Below, piece by piece: positions 50,738 through 61,479 of a stretch of 64,000 nt of DNA. The notes under the pieces are model-generated. The model did no database searches. It was given only the letters and a program-made list of their open reading frames with translations, and was not told where the DNA came from. The stretch is from Apostichopus japonicus (lineage: Eukaryota; Echinodermata; Holothuroidea; Aspidochirotida; Stichopodidae), in contig NC_092578.1 in the NCBI RefSeq assembly GCF_037975245.1, positions 17,197,321 through 17,261,320 of the forward strand, read 5' to 3'. Made by a program: the position numbers and the translations under genes. Numbering within the stretch: position 1 is the stretch's first letter; every line of letters starts with the position of its first letter.

Positions 50738-51751
50738 ATGGTTTGTAACATTAGCAGCTCCGACAACGTCGAGACGATGAAGAACACTGTTGCCATGGTA
50801 ATTGGAATCACTGGTTTCATTGGTAACGCCTTTGTCATCTTTGTATTTCTATGTAACCAGGCGATCTTTAATACGATAACAAACTTGTTAATTCTGAACC
50901 AATCCACGGTGGATTTAGCAGTCTCTGTAGCATTTTTGCTTGGATTGTTGCAAAAAGTGTTCGGCATACAACTACCTCAAGATTCCGAAATATTTAGTAT
51001 CGTTGTCTGCAAACTATGGACATCGGAATATCTCCTATGGTCCTTATACGTGTGTTCTTCAATGAACCTCGTGGCTATATCCTTAGAAAGATTCTGCGCT
51101 ACCTGCCATTCAATCAAACATCTGAACTATTTTACTCGGCGGAATACTAAGGTGATTATGGCAGTTGTGTGGATATTCGGATTCATTTACGAATGCCACT
51201 GGCCCTGGAGGACGGAGTACCGATATGACGTCACAACGAGCCGCCACGTGTGCAGACAAAGAGACGGAAGTGGTACAGCCGCGGTGGCGGCGTTAGCAGG
51301 GATTACTTTCTTTTGCGTAGAGTATGTAGTTCCGGTAGCCGTCATGTCGTTTTCCTATTGGAGGATCATAACGATGTTGAAAAAGCGCGGGAAACAACGG
51401 GAATTCTTCCGCCGAGCCAAACACAGTGTAACCAAGACACTTTTGATAGTCAGTGTCATGTTCGTAATATGCTGGGGTCCTGCGGAGATTGAATATTTGC
51501 TTTACAATTTAGGCGTAGAGATATGTTTCGGAGGACCTATACATCAATTAGGGATTACTTTAGTTCAGCTCAATGCCTGTCTTAACCCGTTTATTTATAG
51601 TCTGCAGTACAAGCAATTTAAATCGATACTGAAGAGGACGTTCTGTCCTTCTTGTCTTGGTTTGGAGAAGGGCAGTTCTTCAGAACATGGACCAACGACC
51701 AACTCAAACACGAAAAATGTCTCCCAGCCTTATTCTCATAATAATGTATAA
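50738..51751 (+). CDS. Intronless class A (rhodopsin-like) GPCR, orphan, peptide-receptor-like
   Basis: 337 residues with seven hydrophobic segments, at about 16-40, 48-72, 88-113, 136-158, 184-209, 233-256 and 266-289. Class A landmarks: GN at 29-30, Asp59 in TM2, Cys91 before TM3 pairing with Cys172 in loop 2, ERF (117-119) in place of DRY, Trp145 in TM4, CWGP (245-248) in TM6, NPFIY (283-287) in TM7, an amphipathic helix 8, and a CPSC pair (303 and 306) as a likely palmitoylation site. The 15-residue N-terminus has one NIS sequon and no signal peptide, fitting a plasma-membrane receptor for a small or peptide ligand coupled to G proteins. The ligand cannot be assigned. Intronless, fast-evolving orphan receptors of this kind are common in echinoderms. 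The start at 50738 has context AAGATGG. Confidence 0.85.
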   Translation: MVCNISSSDNVETMKNTVAMVIGITGFIGNAFVIFVFLCNQAIFNTITNLLILNQSTVDLAVSVAFLLGLLQKVFGIQLPQDSEIFSIVVCKLWTSEYLLWSLYVCSSMNLVAISLERFCATCHSIKHLNYFTRRNTKVIMAVVWIFGFIYECHWPWRTEYRYDVTTSRHVCRQRDGSGTAAVAALAGITFFCVEYVVPVAVMSFSYWRIITMLKKRGKQREFFRRAKHSVTKTLLIVSVMFVICWGPAEIEYLLYNLGVEICFGGPIHQLGITLVQLNACLNPFIYSLQYKQFKSILKRTFCPSCLGLEKGSSSEHGPTTNSNTKNVSQPYSHNNV

Positions 51752-51839
51752 CTTCAGGAACAATTGAGAACTGAATTTCTTAAGCTGCATTTTTACGTGG
51801 AATTAGTTTTTTTTCACAATTTAGAGTTAGTATATTAAT

Positions 51840-52400
51840 CCTAGGATAATCCGGTAACTAGTGGTTGACGACTGCGTAGCCAAACCCTCAAAGCATTTTA
51901 AATGGATAAATATATGATTTTTCTTTAAAATTTGATGGTATTTTATGAATGCATCTGGCAACAGTAGGGTAAATGACGTCATAATGGCAATTCTACCGAA
52001 AATGCGTTGGTTCGTTTTTATTATTATATCTAACTCATTTATTAATAAAGGAAAGTGACTGCTACCAAAGAGTAGGAATTTTACGAAATTCTAACAAAAC
52101 AGAGAACGATGACGGCTTGCAAAAATGTTTCTAAATGTATTAACATTTCAAACATAAACGAAAATTATGTGATATGAAAGTAAACTAACTTTTGAAGAAC
52201 GTCTTTCATGTTGACATCACAGATAACTACTGTGATCTCCCTGATTTTTTTTTACTTTCACCATATCTCATGTTAGGGACAAAAATATTGAGATTCGTAT
52301 TGTTTTTAGATTAACAGTGTGGAATATGTTCTCTTCAATATTAGTGTCACATTGTGTGCAACCGGGATATCCTTGTAAATTCACGATATTCTATACCAGC
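51840..52400 (+). repeat. Diverged interspersed repeat, copy 2
   Basis: Shares ordered blocks with 17085-17700, including TGAATGCATCTGGCAAC (51946-51962) and AATATTGAGAT...CAGTGTGGAATAT. It contains a TGACGTCA at 51974-51981 and the AATAAA above, so part of the GPCR 3' UTR may be transposon-derived. Confidence 0.45.
52044..52049 (+). promoter_or_regulatory. Candidate polyadenylation signal of the GPCR gene
   Basis: AATAAA lies 293 bp downstream of the stop, within an interspersed repeat. Confidence 0.35.
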
Positions 52401-52419
52401 AAACATAATCTCTTACTTT

Positions 52420-52580
52420 ATCTGTAGTATCTGTTCCCTTTCGAGGGGAATGGTGATGCACACCCGACGATGATCACACAGTCTCGATGCAAGGGGACTG
52501 GGGTTGGAAGCGGATCAGTCGTTCGGTAGTTTGGTTTTCGTGCCCAGAATCTTTCCTGGGCGACTTTTTCTTAAAAAGTA
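52420..52580 (+). repeat. U2-snRNA-headed SINE, copy 2 (5'-truncated)
   Basis: GTAGTATCTGTTC (52424-52436) is identical to a stretch near the 5' end of U2 snRNA. It continues with CAGTCTCGATGCAAGGGGAC and TTGGAAGCGGATCAGTCGTT and ends near CTTTTTCTTAAAAAG. The body matches the minus-strand copy at 59222-59437 with moderate divergence. Confidence 0.6.
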
Positions 52581-55350
52581 TCTCTTACTTTATTGGACCA
52601 AAATCGATGACAATTTTTTAGCATGAGCTGTAAAGGTTTAGAAACTGAGATAATAACAAATTATTATAAATGTTATATTTATGTGGGACACAAAAATCTC
52701 TCCAATATTCCTATAATGGACCAGCCATGTTTGTAACGCCGTAGATAAGTTACAAACGAGGGATATTATATCTAATTATTTGTAAATATAATGTGGCTGG
52801 CTAAAAATTACATTTCAACACAATTTGATTAAAGTTTTTGAGCATTCTTGCAATGAGGAACAAAAGTTATACACTTTTTGTATATGTGTATACGGTTATT
52901 GAATAATGATAAGGCAAACGCCGTTGATATCGATAGCCGATTATCGCACACAACATTATGTATAGGGTGTGGTGTTTTTTAATATTTTTTATCATAAATC
53001 TTGAAAAGCTGAATTAATAACCCGTGTCATCTTCTACTAATATTTCCGTACAAATATTAGGTCATGTTCATAGAGCTCAATGCGATTGTTTTCAACTTTA
53101 CATTCTAGAATAGTAAAGTTCAGTGTAAAAAAACTAGTCAATTTACCCCTATACGTACATTAACGCTTTATTATAATTAATATTTTCTTTTTCTTCTTTC
53201 TTACGTCGGGTTCTTTGTGATTATTAATGTAGTCTTAATTCGAGAGTTTTATAGGCCAAATGGATTTGAAATAGGCAAACCATATTGGTTATTAAGTAGT
53301 TATTAAACAGGCGTTATTGGCAATCACGTATTGATTATTATGCAATTATTGTTTCCTTCAATAACTGAAGTCCCTTATATACGTTGCTCCATGGAGGCTG
53401 TTATGTTCATTACTTAACTGTTTATCAAACTTATACTGTTGAAGAAGAAAATTACAATATGTTCTCAACTTTACATCCTTGAGAAAATGTCTTTGTAACT
53501 TTTGTTATTTAATAGGAAAATTAAACTTTACAAATCGTCTCCTTGGATTCTTTATGAAGGTTAATCAAAAGTAAATTATGCAATTCATAAGCGATACATT
53601 CCGTGTCCTGGTTGTATATGTTTTCATTGTGGAAGTAGAAGATGGCACTTGCTTGGTAGATTAACTTAATAGAAACGTACATTTATCGATAGCAATTCAT
53701 GTTAACCCTAGATGAAATCATTTGAATAATTTGCGTTAATTTATTTTCTAGAAATTATAGTGTAATTGTTATAAAAACAATGCTGGGTCATAACCAAGGT
53801 AACCATGTGGTATCGAATTGAATAATACCGGGATGACCTTGTAAATATCATAATGACACGTGCGCTACTATTGTAAAGGCTACAAAGGACATACATTTTA
53901 ATAATGGTCCTAATGCAAAATTCTCTTGATTCGTAGGCGATAGCCTACTTTACAGGGTAATTTTGTTTTATACAGAAAATAATATATACTTCTATGAAGA
54001 AAGAAAAATGAAATTAACGAGCAAATCCTATGACAAAATTAATTTATTTACCTTTTCATAATATTTATATGAATTTTTAGTAGTAATATATTTTTTCAAA
54101 ATGATATTCGTAGTGTAAAACAACGCATATACGTTTTTAATATCGATTATATGATTGGGTGCACGTTCCTTTGTGAAACTAGGAAATGACCACGCAAACT
54201 AGTGGACTCAGGTCCTGTCGAAGATTTTTTTCTTCTATTCTAGTGATTGTTTAGGTACGGTATTGTAAAGTGGAATCGTTTGGTATAAAGGAGCACCTCG
54301 TTGGGGTGAAATGAGGCTCAGTATAGGGTTTATTTAGTGGGTTTCTTTTAGCACAGATAAAGCTCGGGTGAACTTAGAAATTTTGCTGTAGTGGTAGATG
54401 CGGTAACTTGGTTGAGGGAGCCGGTAAAAGGTAAAAGTTAGAAAAAGGATGAATGCATGGGACGAAGCCGATATATCATTGAAAGATACAAGTTATGCTG
54501 AACAGGTTCTATGAGGGGGGGGGGCGGGGTGGTAAGGGGAGGGTGAGTAATTTATGTTGAAACGTAACGGCCGAGAAGAAGGGATAACATGTCCCGGTCA
54601 TTTTGCTCAAACAATGTACTCTACTTTTGATGTTATAAATAAAAGTGCTCTTTAAGTAGCTGACTGTTATACCGATACTAAATATTTCCCAAGTGTGATT
54701 TTTACTTATCACTGCTAGGAGAATAGCCTACCGTAATGGATAACTCAATTTTAGAGGGTATGATTTATGTTATTGTGTAATTTAACTATCATTTTTTTTC
54801 TTCATGATATCCAATTAAATACTCCAGGCCAAATCATGAAACTTTGTTACATCGGTAAATTAAGCACAACTATTACTGCCAATGTATTTATATGGTAAAA
54901 ACTATCTACTTGGTAAAGGAAAAAAGAAACGGAAGCTGATTGATTATTGTATAAAAACCAAACCTGGACGAACAGCAAGATGTATTTACAAGATGAGGTA
55001 GGGAATGGGTGGGGTAGGTAATGGATGGACAGGGTGGGTGGGGGGGGGGGTTGTAGATGGGGAGTGGATAGAGGCGAGAACGATAATCACGGTTTTACAA
55101 AGTAAGAGGGTTGCAAAATGAAAAGCGTCACACGAATGAAGGAGATCGGTGAATGTTACCGGATAATGGACAGCATGGTGACGCAACACACGGATGGTGG
55201 GGGGGGGGGGGGATGATTAATTTGGACATTTGGAAATCACCTGGGAGAGGGAGTGTCTTTCATGTTCTGCGATGTTTGTAAATAGCCCCCCCCCCCAAAA
55301 AAAATACATGTTAAGGATATAAGAATATGCATACCATAATGAAATGTGCC
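52581..55350. other. Intergenic, no gene seen
   Basis: AT-rich, with G-runs at 54515-54523, 55039-55050 and 55199-55212, and a C-run/A-run junction at 55287-55306. No coding region is supported. Confidence 0.4.
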
Positions 55351-55352
55351 AG

Positions 55353-55495
<143 letters not shown>

Positions 55496-55891
55496 CATAG
55501 AAGGCAATTATTTTGGTTATAAATAAATAATATATGAAGAGAAACCAATTGACCAAATTTACATTAACCCTTTCATCTTGAAGAATAATCGCTAAGATAG
55601 AACTTTTATTCCTGAAAGCATTTTATATTAAGAACTCCTTCATTTTTTTTAACACTCATTGAGTATTTCTCCAAAGAGTTTCATTATATTGATGTTCGAT
55701 ACACTTGAATAAATATGCTCAACTATGGATGAAATTCATATCGTCATTATTTTAGAGTCAATTTTATTATTAAGAATCCAGATTTTAAAGTACCTGTTCG
55801 CCTTGTGTCTTCAGGATAATTTCTCACGAGATAAAAGGGATAAGGTGAGCTGAGAATTAAATATTAAAATTTTATTAGTACTTTTAACTGG

Positions 55892-55892
<1 letters not shown>

Positions 55893-55926
<34 letters not shown>

Positions 55927-55937
55927 GTTTATGTATA

Positions 55938-55985
<48 letters not shown>

Positions 55986-56050
55986 TATATTTATATATAT
56001 GTTTATGTATATATATATATATATATCATGAGTATATATATATATATATT
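55893..56050. repeat. TA microsatellite, second block
   Basis: About 155 bp of TA with TATGTTTATGTATATATATG variants repeated twice. Confidence 0.9.
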
Positions 56051-57750
56051 ACAAACAAACAAACAAAAAAGACTAAGATAACAAAAGAAGAATGGCCCCA
56101 GACATCCATAGAAACAACAGTTGGTAAGAGAAAAAAACTAAGATTAAAAAGTGTTTGGCTAAATTACGCAATAGTTTGTCCCATATAGTGCTATAAGATT
56201 TATCCTTTTGCATTCGTTATGCAATTTGTCAGTCTCTGAATCCTGAAAACAATCAAAGCTAATTATATACGCACGGCTTCTTCACGTAGAATGATATAAC
56301 AATTTAACAAAGTTTGTTTAATAAAATGCATCCGTGCATTCATGCAAAGCATAAACTCTTCGATATGTTTACATTATTGATATATTTAACGATGCAGCAG
56401 CGACTTTCAATCTTGATATGAATTTATATACATAAATATCTATGAATCATTCATATCAGTACATATGATAGTACTCACACAAATATGAATCTATGATTAG
56501 TTAGATTAGCTTTCCAAAGCAGTAGCGTTGTGCGCGTTGAACTACGATCTAAGTTGTTAATCAAAATGGCGCATAATTGTGGATCAGTTTGATGTGTAAC
56601 CCTGGGCATGCAGACAGAAGCATATGTCTCGTAACGTTGCCATAGTTAACAGCGATACTAATATATAAAGAACAAATAAAAATGAAAAACATTTATTTGT
56701 TTTTCGTTTGACTTTATTTGGAAACTATATAGTTTACTATAGTGGTGCGCACATATGGAGGAGAGGGGTGGGGTGAGGGGGGGGGGGAGTTAACCCTACC
56801 TTCATCGATCAAGATTGTGAATAATGAAGAATTCAATTATTGACTTAATCAACTAATTTTGTAATTTTGACAAACAAAATCTGTCAACTTATATAATTTG
56901 TGATAAATTTCGAGCTTTGAAATATCGTGACTTAGAAAGCTATACAAATATTAACTATTAGTATATACCAATGCCTAAAGAGTATAATAGTTTAAACCAG
57001 TATTTCTTTACAAAGTCATATCTATATATACAGCTGCTGGGAAAAAAAAATACATAAATATTTTGTCGGTCATTGACGTTTGGCAGGAAATAATGTTTTA
57101 ATAATTATCTTATATAGATTGTCACAAAAATATTATCATCTCGTAACCTGGGATTTATATTTAGGTCATCTACCTCTCGGCATATCACTGTAAAACATCA
57201 CAGCTAGGCTACCTATTTGTGTGTACGTACATTTTGAGACCTATACATGTACAAATGGTCAACCCTTAAGATGAATACCATCTGCTAAGGTTCAAAAGAA
57301 AAGCGGAAATGAAGCAAAATATATACGAAACGAGCCGAAAATTAAAACAACCTTTGTTTTGTTTAGTTATTGTACATAGTTTGGGTCGTCTTGTGTTCTC
57401 AATTATAGAAAATTGATTGTTTGCTTTTGTTTATGTCTCTCTGAATAAGTTTCTGCCGTGCCTTGTTTTGTTTTTAGTCTATCGTGAAAATGGCAACGTT
57501 CTCTGAGATGAAATTCTGTTCTGGTTTTTGCTTATTGCAATCTGATGTTTGAAGCAAAGGGCCGTGTACTTGGACCTTCATTCTGGTATATAGTGCACAG
57601 AGGTGTATTGTAACCACAGGAAGAGGTCGGATGAGGGACAGAGGAGGGGGGGGGGCCGAATGTTGGCCAGATAAACCCTATCATGGATTGATAAAATTCC
57701 TTAAGCAAAACATAATACACTAATACACTACATCATTTAAACTCCTGAGA
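56051..57750. other. Intergenic, no gene seen
   Basis: G-run at 56778-56787 and 57646-57655; otherwise AT-rich single-copy-looking sequence with no coding signal. Confidence 0.4.
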
Positions 57751-57754
57751 CAAA

Positions 57755-58105
57755 ACTAACCCTGAGGGGCACAAACTTCGAGGGGCAGTGGGACATGTCA
57801 CTTTGTTGGAAGAAGTATATTGAAAAGTTTCAAAACTATCGAACGAAATGGACTATGTAACAAAAATTGCAATATTTCCTTTTATTTTCCAATTATAGTG
57901 ATTAGGTTTTAACTAAAGGGCACTTTGTATATATCAAATCTGCACTTTCTAATTACAAAAATAAAAAAGGGTCTTTTTTTTTACCAAACGGGGCACTTCT
58001 TATTCTTGATAGGGGACATCTTGGGGGTTGTCAAATAACTGAGGGTCACGTACCCCGTGAGCCTGCCCCTGCCCCCCTGTAGGTCAGTCGGCCCTGTAGT
58101 TCAAG
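57755..58105. repeat. Transposon-like block with AGGGCACTTTGT motif
   Basis: It begins near GAGGGGCACAAAC and ends near CTGCCCCTGCCCCCCTGT then GGTCAGTCGGCCCTG. AAAGGGCACTTTGT (57915-57928) and the following AAATAAAAAAGGG segment resemble 1634-1690. This suggests a relative of the intron 1 elements, but clean inverted termini were not found. Confidence 0.35.
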
Positions 58106-58725
58106 AATTATAAAAAAAATCTACATCACACACTTGAAAAAAAATTAAAAATACGTTACAGAACTATTAAGAGTTCCTGCTTGCATCGCCTTCTGGCAAT
58201 AATAAAACGAAAAAAAAAATATTCTGGGGTATATAGGTCACCGATATAATAAGAAATATGATTATAAAGGCTAACGCCGTCATGTCATGCTAACCCATGA
58301 ATGTGTACTCTGCTAACGTACTCTTTGTTAACGTTAAACTGGGATATAATGCCAGATGTGTTCTATGATAAGTATTAGCGTCCCGGAAAGAATGGAATTG
58401 AACCATTTCCTCAAACCCAAATGCGAATCCTCGTTCCTCAAATGGCTTAGTTTTGGTTTATTTCTTCTTGTATTGCATTCTATGTGTGCAGTTTACAACA
58501 TGTAAACAACATACAATTTGATTGTTGTATACTGTGACGATAGAACAATAATAGACGTTTGCATAATAAATATTTAGATATTGAACAATAAAACACAAAA
58601 GTCAAAGTCGGTTTTGAAAGGTCGATATTATTGATAAGAAAGAACCTATATAATTCACGATCCACTTAATTAAAAATCTTGTTTCAACATTTAAATAAAT
58701 TTGAGAACATTTATTAAAGCCGTTT

Positions 58726-58908
58726 ACTGAATATTAAAGTATTACGCAACCTTTCGTGAACATACCTATTCTGCAACTTCACAACTTATTGTTAGATACA
58801 CTGGTCCTAGGTTTTGGAATACCCTAGATACCCAGGTCAATAGTTCAAAATCACTTTTACATTTTAAAAGACAACTAAAACGAACTTTATTAAATAAGCA
58901 CTGACGTG
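58726..58908 (+). pseudogene. Non-LTR retrotransposon reverse-transcriptase C-terminus (LINE relic)
   Basis: In the plus frame ending at TGA 58903-58905 the sequence reads YYATFREHTYSATSQ, LIVRYTGPRFWNTLDTQVNS, then SKSLLHFKRQLKRTLLNKH. The pattern S-I-Y-GP-WN-L ... LxxFKRxLKxxLL is the typical end of the reverse-transcriptase ORF in CR1/L2/RTE-like LINEs. An in-frame stop lies just upstream of 58726, so only the 3' end was inserted or survives. Confidence 0.65.
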
Positions 58909-59166
58909 TAAAGTTTCTAGTATATTTTCCTATGTTTAGGTTTATTTTTGGTGGGGGGGGGGGGGGGCGTGTTTTTCGTTGGTGGCCTGGCCTTGATAAG
59001 CTCTGCTTCTGCCAGGTCTCCCCCACTTCACATCATTTGTATATATCAATTGTTTAATTCCTATGGAATGTATTTGTATTGTATATTCAAATGTTATATG
59101 TTCACTTTGTTTATGTTATGGTGAAGTGGAAATAAATAGTTTTCAAGTTCAATTTCAATTTCTTTA
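58909..59166 (+). repeat. LINE 3' UTR and tail
   Basis: Continuation of the retrotransposon relic: a G-run (58950-58966), then GTGAAGTGGAAATAAATAG and a TTCAA/TTTCAATTTC short repeat tail near 59145-59163, as seen in LINEs that end in a short tandem repeat rather than poly-A. Confidence 0.5.
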
Positions 59167-59221
59167 TGTAATTATTTAAATCAACTTGATATAGGATAAA
59201 GTAGCATATTATAAGTACGTC

Positions 59222-59437
59222 GAGCCAAGGTAATTTTGAGGAAAAGCCACTCAACAAAGAACCTGGGCAGGGCACAAAAGGCCAAACAACCGAAACGACT
59301 GATCCGCTCTCAACCCCAGTCCCCTTGCATCGAGACTGTGACTGTGGGACCATCTTCATGTGTGTATCACAATTCCCACTACAAGGGGAACATAATGCTA
59401 CACATGATGTTAGCCAAAAGGCCGAGAAGCGAGCGAT
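59222..59437 (-). repeat. U2-snRNA-headed SINE, copy 1 (with snRNA-like 5' head)
   Basis: On the minus strand the element starts at about 59437 with TCGCTTCTCGGCCTTTTGGC followed by TAACATCATGTGTAGCAT, matching roughly the first 45 bases of U2 snRNA with about five differences. It then switches to non-U2 sequence shared with 52437-52580: CAGTCTCGATGCAAGGGGAC and GAGCGGATCAGTCG, ending with a TTTTCCTCAAAA-like segment. The mid and 3' parts of U2 (branch-recognition onward, Sm site) are absent, so this is not a U2 gene. Confidence 0.65.
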
Positions 59438-61150
59438 GGTTGGTTGGTTTGTACTTGCTAGTGGGCAATTATTTATAGTAAAGTAATAACGTATCAACGG
59501 ACGCAAGAACACCCCAAACCGAGGATGTCTCTAACTTTCTTCCTCTCGCATGTAAAGAGTTATATATATTTAAGGATGATGGCTTCATAGACAGTTTTTT
59601 TAGTCACTAATAAACAGAATGGTAGTAATGTTTCTATAGCTGTCATCGGGCTATCAAGCTATTCTGCTTTAAAATAAGCTAAGTCTCTGGAATGCACCTT
59701 TAAGTCTGTATCAATTCGATGATGACGTCAGCTCCTCAATACGGACCTAAATAATAATATCAATCCATTGCTTGGTAAATTCTAATCCGCACAAAAGTGG
59801 TCTTTATAACTTCATAAAAACAAGCCTGCTCCCTTGGACCGCATTGAACAATTCGTGTACTTCAGTGACAAATTTGTAATGAATTGTAAACATAATGTAA
59901 TTTGGGGCCTACATGAAGCAAATATATGAATATGTATATATTTTTTATATTCGTTAATACCTTTCATGTAGGAATTTTGAAATGTGGGAGAGAGGAGGGG
60001 AGGGGGAGGGTGAGGGGAATGGGGATGGGGATGGGTACCGACAAGCCTTGGGTCCAATTATTTGTGTCCTGTAACTTTTACTGTTTTTAACACATAAGGG
60101 TGGCACAAATTGGGCACAGTATTTTGCACGAGGGAGGGAGGGAGGGGTGGGGTTTGGGGACAGCACGACCGAAACTTGCTACATGTTTTACACTTAAACC
60201 GTTTCCCTACCAAGAGGTACACTCCAATATTGAAACCTTTTGAACATGAGTATATCAAACTATATACTTTCTTCGTCTGATCCACTAGCTGCCCGAGATA
60301 TAGAAAGGGTACCCTCCCACATATCAAAGATCGTACCCCGGAAAATTCACTTCAAATGCATGGTCTTTTTCGCTAAACTGCTACCCTCCGAGATTTTATT
60401 TGAAGAAACTTCAGAAACCAAATCAGAAACCAAATCCTTCTTCAATTCAACTTACACTACTTAGAGTTGTTACTAGCTTCTTCTTTATTTGTAATATCTT
60501 TAATATTTTACTTTAATGAAGTGTTTATTATGTTTCTGTCCACTTTAATTAAGTCATCCTTCAAGTTTACCGGTTCTCTGTTATTGAAAATTAAAGCCCG
60601 GATGAGGGTCATTATGTCCTTCTCAATTACTCTCTACTATTATCTACTGAATTCGTATCATGAACAAAACCAGAATTACTTGCTGCTTACAAATTTCATT
60701 TCCTCTTTTCGAGTTTACGTCCTCAAAACTTTCTCTAATAACTTTTGATCGATTCTCAAATGGTTTACTTTACATTTTGGTAAGTCACCGCTCAGATTCC
60801 CGTGGTTGACTTCCTGTTGAAGGACGGGACTCCTGACTTCTTGATTTTTCTCATCCTTCTTTCCTCTCCCACCCATGTGCAATCTCTTTCTCAAATACAC
60901 GCGTCTGTTTTCCTTTTGGATAAAAGAAAATGAAGGATAGTAACCTAGTTTATAGGTGCTCCATTGGTCATGTGATAAGTCACGTGTTTTAAGAGCAAAA
61001 TTCTTTTGACTCATAATCCTTCTCGCTCTGTCCCTTGAGATTTTTTTAAATTTTTAATCTCAAAGTGAACCATTCCCTTCATCCTCTTTAGCTACACTCC
61101 ATTTCTCTTCGTTAGCCTTAGTCTGTTTCGAAACAGAGAAATCAGCTACC
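59438..61150. other. Mostly non-coding, unresolved
   Basis: Contains a TGACGTCA at 59723-59730 and a G-rich patch (59990-60035 and 60128-60160). A 99-codon minus-strand frame (60715-61014, MSQKNFALKTRDLSHDQWST at its N-terminus) is free of low complexity but matches nothing I recognise; it could be a first exon or chance. Confidence 0.3.
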
Positions 61151-61158
61151 AGACCCAC

Positions 61159-61476
61159 TGCGCATGCGCTGCTGTTCCCATAACGATCTATATTGTTACT
61201 TTTTTTGCCTGCTTACATGACATTATGATTGATTTTGAATTATAAACAATACGTCCCACACCATACTGCTCCACCCATTTCGCACTTTCACCAAATTCTT
61301 CATAACAATATTTAATGTCTGTGGGTCGGTTTTAATTACATTGACCAAATTCTTCATAACGATATTTTAATGTATGTAGGTCGATTTTAATCACGTCCTG
61401 TATTTATCCTTTGTTCTCCGTTCCCTCCCCTTCATTACGGTTGACCGGATCCAGTGACCATTCTCTAACCGGAAGT
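61159..61476. promoter_or_regulatory. Possible promoter: NRF1-like palindrome and ETS site
   Basis: TGCGCATGCGC (61159-61169) is a near-consensus NRF1 palindrome. ACCGGAAGT (61468-61476) matches the ETS/GABP consensus. Both are typical of CpG-type housekeeping promoters and stand out in this AT-rich window. No gene on either side is established. Confidence 0.3.
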
Positions 61477-61479
61477 AAT

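Noticed and set aside
50377-50967. 196-codon minus-strand frame
   Set aside because: Overlaps the start of the GPCR on the opposite strand, has no recognised domain, and is crossed by low-complexity A/T runs.
58171-58185. 15-base match to the 3' part of the SINE at 4198-4427
   Set aside because: Flanking sequence does not continue the similarity, so it may be chance.
59380-59437. Genuine U2 snRNA gene
   Set aside because: Only the first 45 or so bases match; the branch-recognition, Sm-site and 3' stem-loop parts are missing.
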